In this document: positions 61,481 through 64,000 of the stretch, piece after piece | How the letters are laid out: each line of letters begins with the position of its first letter | How positions within the stretch are numbered: the first letter of the stretch is position 1 | DNA from: Cerrena zonata | Lineage: Eukaryota; Basidiomycota; Agaricomycetes; Polyporales; Cerrenaceae | DNA length: 64,000 nt | Reading direction: 5' to 3' | Assembly (NCBI GenBank): GCA_038087015.1 | Contig: JASBNA010000010.1 | Location: 744,001 to 808,000, forward strand | Notes under the pieces: generated by a model | What the model was told of the DNA's origin: nothing | Databases searched by the model: none | What the model saw: only the letters and a program-made list of their open reading frames with translations | Program-made: the position numbers and the translations under genes

Positions 61481-62859
61481 ACCTTAGATGAAATATCAAA
61501 TACATCAGTCGGTTCTCACTCCATTCTGTTATGACATGATGGGTCGTATATGAGTATCTAGATAACAGATCGTGAATAACGACCGAGGAAATTTGTGTTT
61601 TTTGTGCTAGACCTCGACACAGAAGCGGAGGACGGGGTACACGCCTTCGACAGCTGTAGTTCCAACAGTTTATACCCCAGTAATCGGGGAATGAACGCAA
61701 AAGATACGAGGAAAGTTGACATGTAAGTCATAGCGAGTGACCCTCGTATTTGAAGGAATGGGCTTGTCGCATCGTCTCTGGTCGAGGTCCATTTATGTCA
61801 TTGGTCAAGTTGCTTGCGGTACCAAGAGCATCTGAGATTGCGGACTTATCAGTACAGATGCCACATACCTGCATTGATCAGTAATTTTAGTACCAACGAC
61901 AACCCCCACTTCCCCAATCTGACCGTGGTACTATCTTTGCCATCCCAAAAATCGTCTCTCTAGAGTACGGCAGCGATCCGGTTCATTTTGCTCTGTATGT
62001 TACTCCTGTACTCCAGTTGTCGACAAGCCAGAGTGACGGCTGATACTAGGGACTGTTTTGTTGGTTTGCTTGTTTTGTTGGTTTGCTAAAGAACATCCCT
62101 ATAGTCCATAACAATAGGGGGGCTGTCGTATACTAGAGCCATCATCTGCGAGATTTTGAGGGCATCGATTACAGTTTCATATACGTACAGAGCGTATAAG
62201 GCAGAGACGATGAACACAACATTGGTGGCCCCTAAATTTCGACAATAGGGCTAGGTCTCCGCTGCAGCTCTTTTTCGGAAGACAGCCGGCAGCCGATGAG
62301 CCTTGAGAGGTTTCCACGAGGACAGTGTTGGAGATAGAAGCATACAATAGTAACGAGAGCGAGTCTGATATGGAATCGGGTCTCCCTATAAATATCGACC
62401 CTAAACTGCGGTGTCGAGAAGTACGAAGATACCTACTGACGTGTTGGATGGTCATAACAGTGCCGTCACCTTAGACACCGAGTTCAAAGACTCTTTATAG
62501 AGCCGGGCATGGCAGCTAACCTTTCGATGGTCTCGAGTGTAGTGATCTTCTCAGAAGAAGCCAACAAGTATATCCTGCAGTCGCTGTTATCTTATCTTCT
62601 TCCTACTATTCAGAGGTAAGGGCAGGTGGAACAAGATGCGAGCGGAGCAAGAGAAGATTCATCCGGGGAGAGGAGGATCAAAGCTCCTGTAGAGTGTGCG
62701 GGGAACAATGAAGGCTCTGAGTCGACCATAGCGTGGGACAATTGTTGACTCGAGGGAGCGGCGACGTGGGGAGGAGTGAGTATAGGAGGAATCCATCGAA
62801 TGGACCTATTGAGACACGATAGAGAGAAGACACGAAGAGACCTTGGTGACGAAAAGTAG
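61481..62859 (-). pseudogene. Decayed LHS1-like copy R5
   Basis: On the minus strand: AACTTGACCAATGACATAAA at about 61800 (LHS1 exon 3 AGCCTGACAAACGATATCGA), VYDSPPIVMDY at about 62100-62130 (LHS1 VHDGSAVAINY), and the exon 4 donor region at about 61640-61680. A 17-bp tandem duplication (62054-62087) interrupts it. The leader precedes a degenerate CCAAT block. Confidence 0.6.
62054..62087. repeat. 17-bp perfect tandem duplication
   Basis: tgttttgttggtttgct occurs twice in a row; the other relics have a single unrelated-length stretch here. Confidence 0.9.
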
Positions 62860-62915
62860 GTGAGCTTTGGTCACCAGCATCCAGTCGGAGAGCGTCGATG
62901 AACAGACTGCGGTGT
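62860..62915. promoter_or_regulatory. Degenerate CCAAT block, copy 6
   Basis: CATCCAGTCGGAGAGCGTCG followed by ATGAACAG; the CCAAT core has become CCAGT. Confidence 0.4.
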
Positions 62916-63568
62916 TTGTTCTCAAATAGAGATTCTCTACCCGTCGAAATACCATCCCGACTGCCTTGAGAGCCTTCGACGAGGTCAACAGTATAGACGG
63001 AGGAATATTGTGGATAGAGTTGAGTTGACCAGTCTGCGTTGAATCCAGGTAAGGATCTGGCAAGAGAAATTCACTCTACGTTGCAATGCTGGAGAGGCAA
63101 ACCATACGAAGGGGCGTACGTACCAATAGGATTATCACCCCGGTCCCACCACCACAGACATTAGCTCAGAGGCTACTTGGTATCACACGGGCACATGCTG
63201 AAACATCTGTAACCGTGACCTTGGCCTTTAGGTGGTCTCGAGCATGTGTGTAGCCTTTCCAAGAGAAGCGGCATATTGAAGCCTAGAGAAATAGTCGTTG
63301 TCGCTTGTCGGCCTTCTTTCTTTCAGCAGTAGGATCAGGTGGAACACGAGCTGAACCACAGAAGCTACACTGGCAGTCGACAAAAGACAGTCAGGGTTTG
63401 TAGGGGACGATGAAGGATGCGAGTCGACCATAGCGTGGGTTGATTGCGGGTTCCAGAGAGCGATGATGTTGTCAGGACTGCTGGGTAGAGGAGGAGGAAT
63501 CCATCGAACGCACCAGCTGTTGAGACACAATGGAGAGAAGACATGTTCGAGGACGACTCGGAGGAGTA
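62916..63568 (-). pseudogene. 5' part of LHS1-like relic R6
   Basis: Paralogous to 53880-54487. No Hsp70 motif is legible; assignment is by position before a CCAAT block and similarity to R4. Confidence 0.4.
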
Positions 63569-63620
63569 GGTGACCTTCGGTTGCCAGCATCCAATCAGAG
63601 AGCGTCGATCAACGAGCGCT
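63569..63620. promoter_or_regulatory. CCAAT block, copy 7
   Basis: CATCCAATCAGAGAGCGTCG then ATCAACGAGCGCTTGCG. Confidence 0.5.
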
Positions 63621-64000
63621 TGCGACGTTCTCTTCGACGTCATCCTGCAGGCTTGGCGACCTACCACTCCCTCCACTCCTACAGCTGTACAGAGCTATTC
63701 CGAGTATTCATTTGAGTCTATGCTTATTCTTGGACTACTTTCACAGCCCGCTGGCTCTCCCTATGGAGCATCGCCCATTCATATGCATCCCGACAATTAA
63801 CACCTATGCAGGCCTTCGCACTCGCCTTCAAGCTATTTGTACTAGTTTAAAGCATGCATACTATTCTGCTGATATATCTCATTTACTGGCTTGACGTACT
63901 AAGACTATTACGGATATCAGAATTAAGACATGAAATCGAACGGTTAGGCGTACGTTGTTCGTATCTTCATATCTGGCCAATACAGTATACTTAACAAGTG
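63621..64000 (+). pseudogene. Decayed repeat X, copy 6 (runs off the window)
   Basis: Very similar to 54543-54930 (shared 'ctacagctgtacag', 'ggagcatcgcccattcatatg', 'taaagcatgcatactat'). It continues past the end of the window. Confidence 0.45.

Overview
The window looks like nuclear DNA of a basidiomycete fungus, most likely an agaricomycete. The genes are cut by many introns of about 45-65 bases with GT/GC...AG ends and CTRAY-type branch sites. The window holds a Basidiomycota-type DUF6533 multipass membrane protein family, an ER Hsp70 of the Lhs1/GRP170 type ending in HDEL, and a spliced Tc1/mariner-type transposase. I cannot name the species. I saw no rRNA, no convincing tRNA and no CRISPR.

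Layout. Bases 1-10100 (unit A) and 11231-16900 (unit B) are diverged copies of one segment, each ending in a DUF6533 gene (8108-9947 intact; 14948-16757 with one frameshift). Unit A is split by a 3680-bp TA-flanked DNA transposon (1598-5277). This carries a transposase gene and, on the other strand, a second spliced gene with a SAM-like C-terminus. Unit B has the matching empty site. At 17400-27550 lies the only intact housekeeping gene, LHS1 (20908-23888, minus, 9 exons, 855 aa). It is flanked by two inverted copies of a protein-kinase-like gene, both broken by different mutations, plus smaller fragments of the same gene.

From 27550 to the end the sequence is a repeated composite block: DUF6533 gene (+), decayed LHS1-like copy (-), a conserved CCAAT-containing block, and a decayed unrecognised sequence 'X' (+). 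DUF6533 genes here are 32386-34227, 46091-47916 and 58681-60516, all intact. The LHS1 relics and the X relics are not.

The most striking observation is in the DUF6533 genes. In all five copies the reading frame closes only if two separate 2-nucleotide exons are included, GG and TT/CT, each bounded by proper splice sites. With these exons the coding sums of four copies are exact multiples of three (1143, 1179, 1164 and 1158 nt), and the fifth is off by one base for a visible separate reason. Some adjacent introns appear to use GC donors, in a subfamily-specific pattern. RNA data would settle this.
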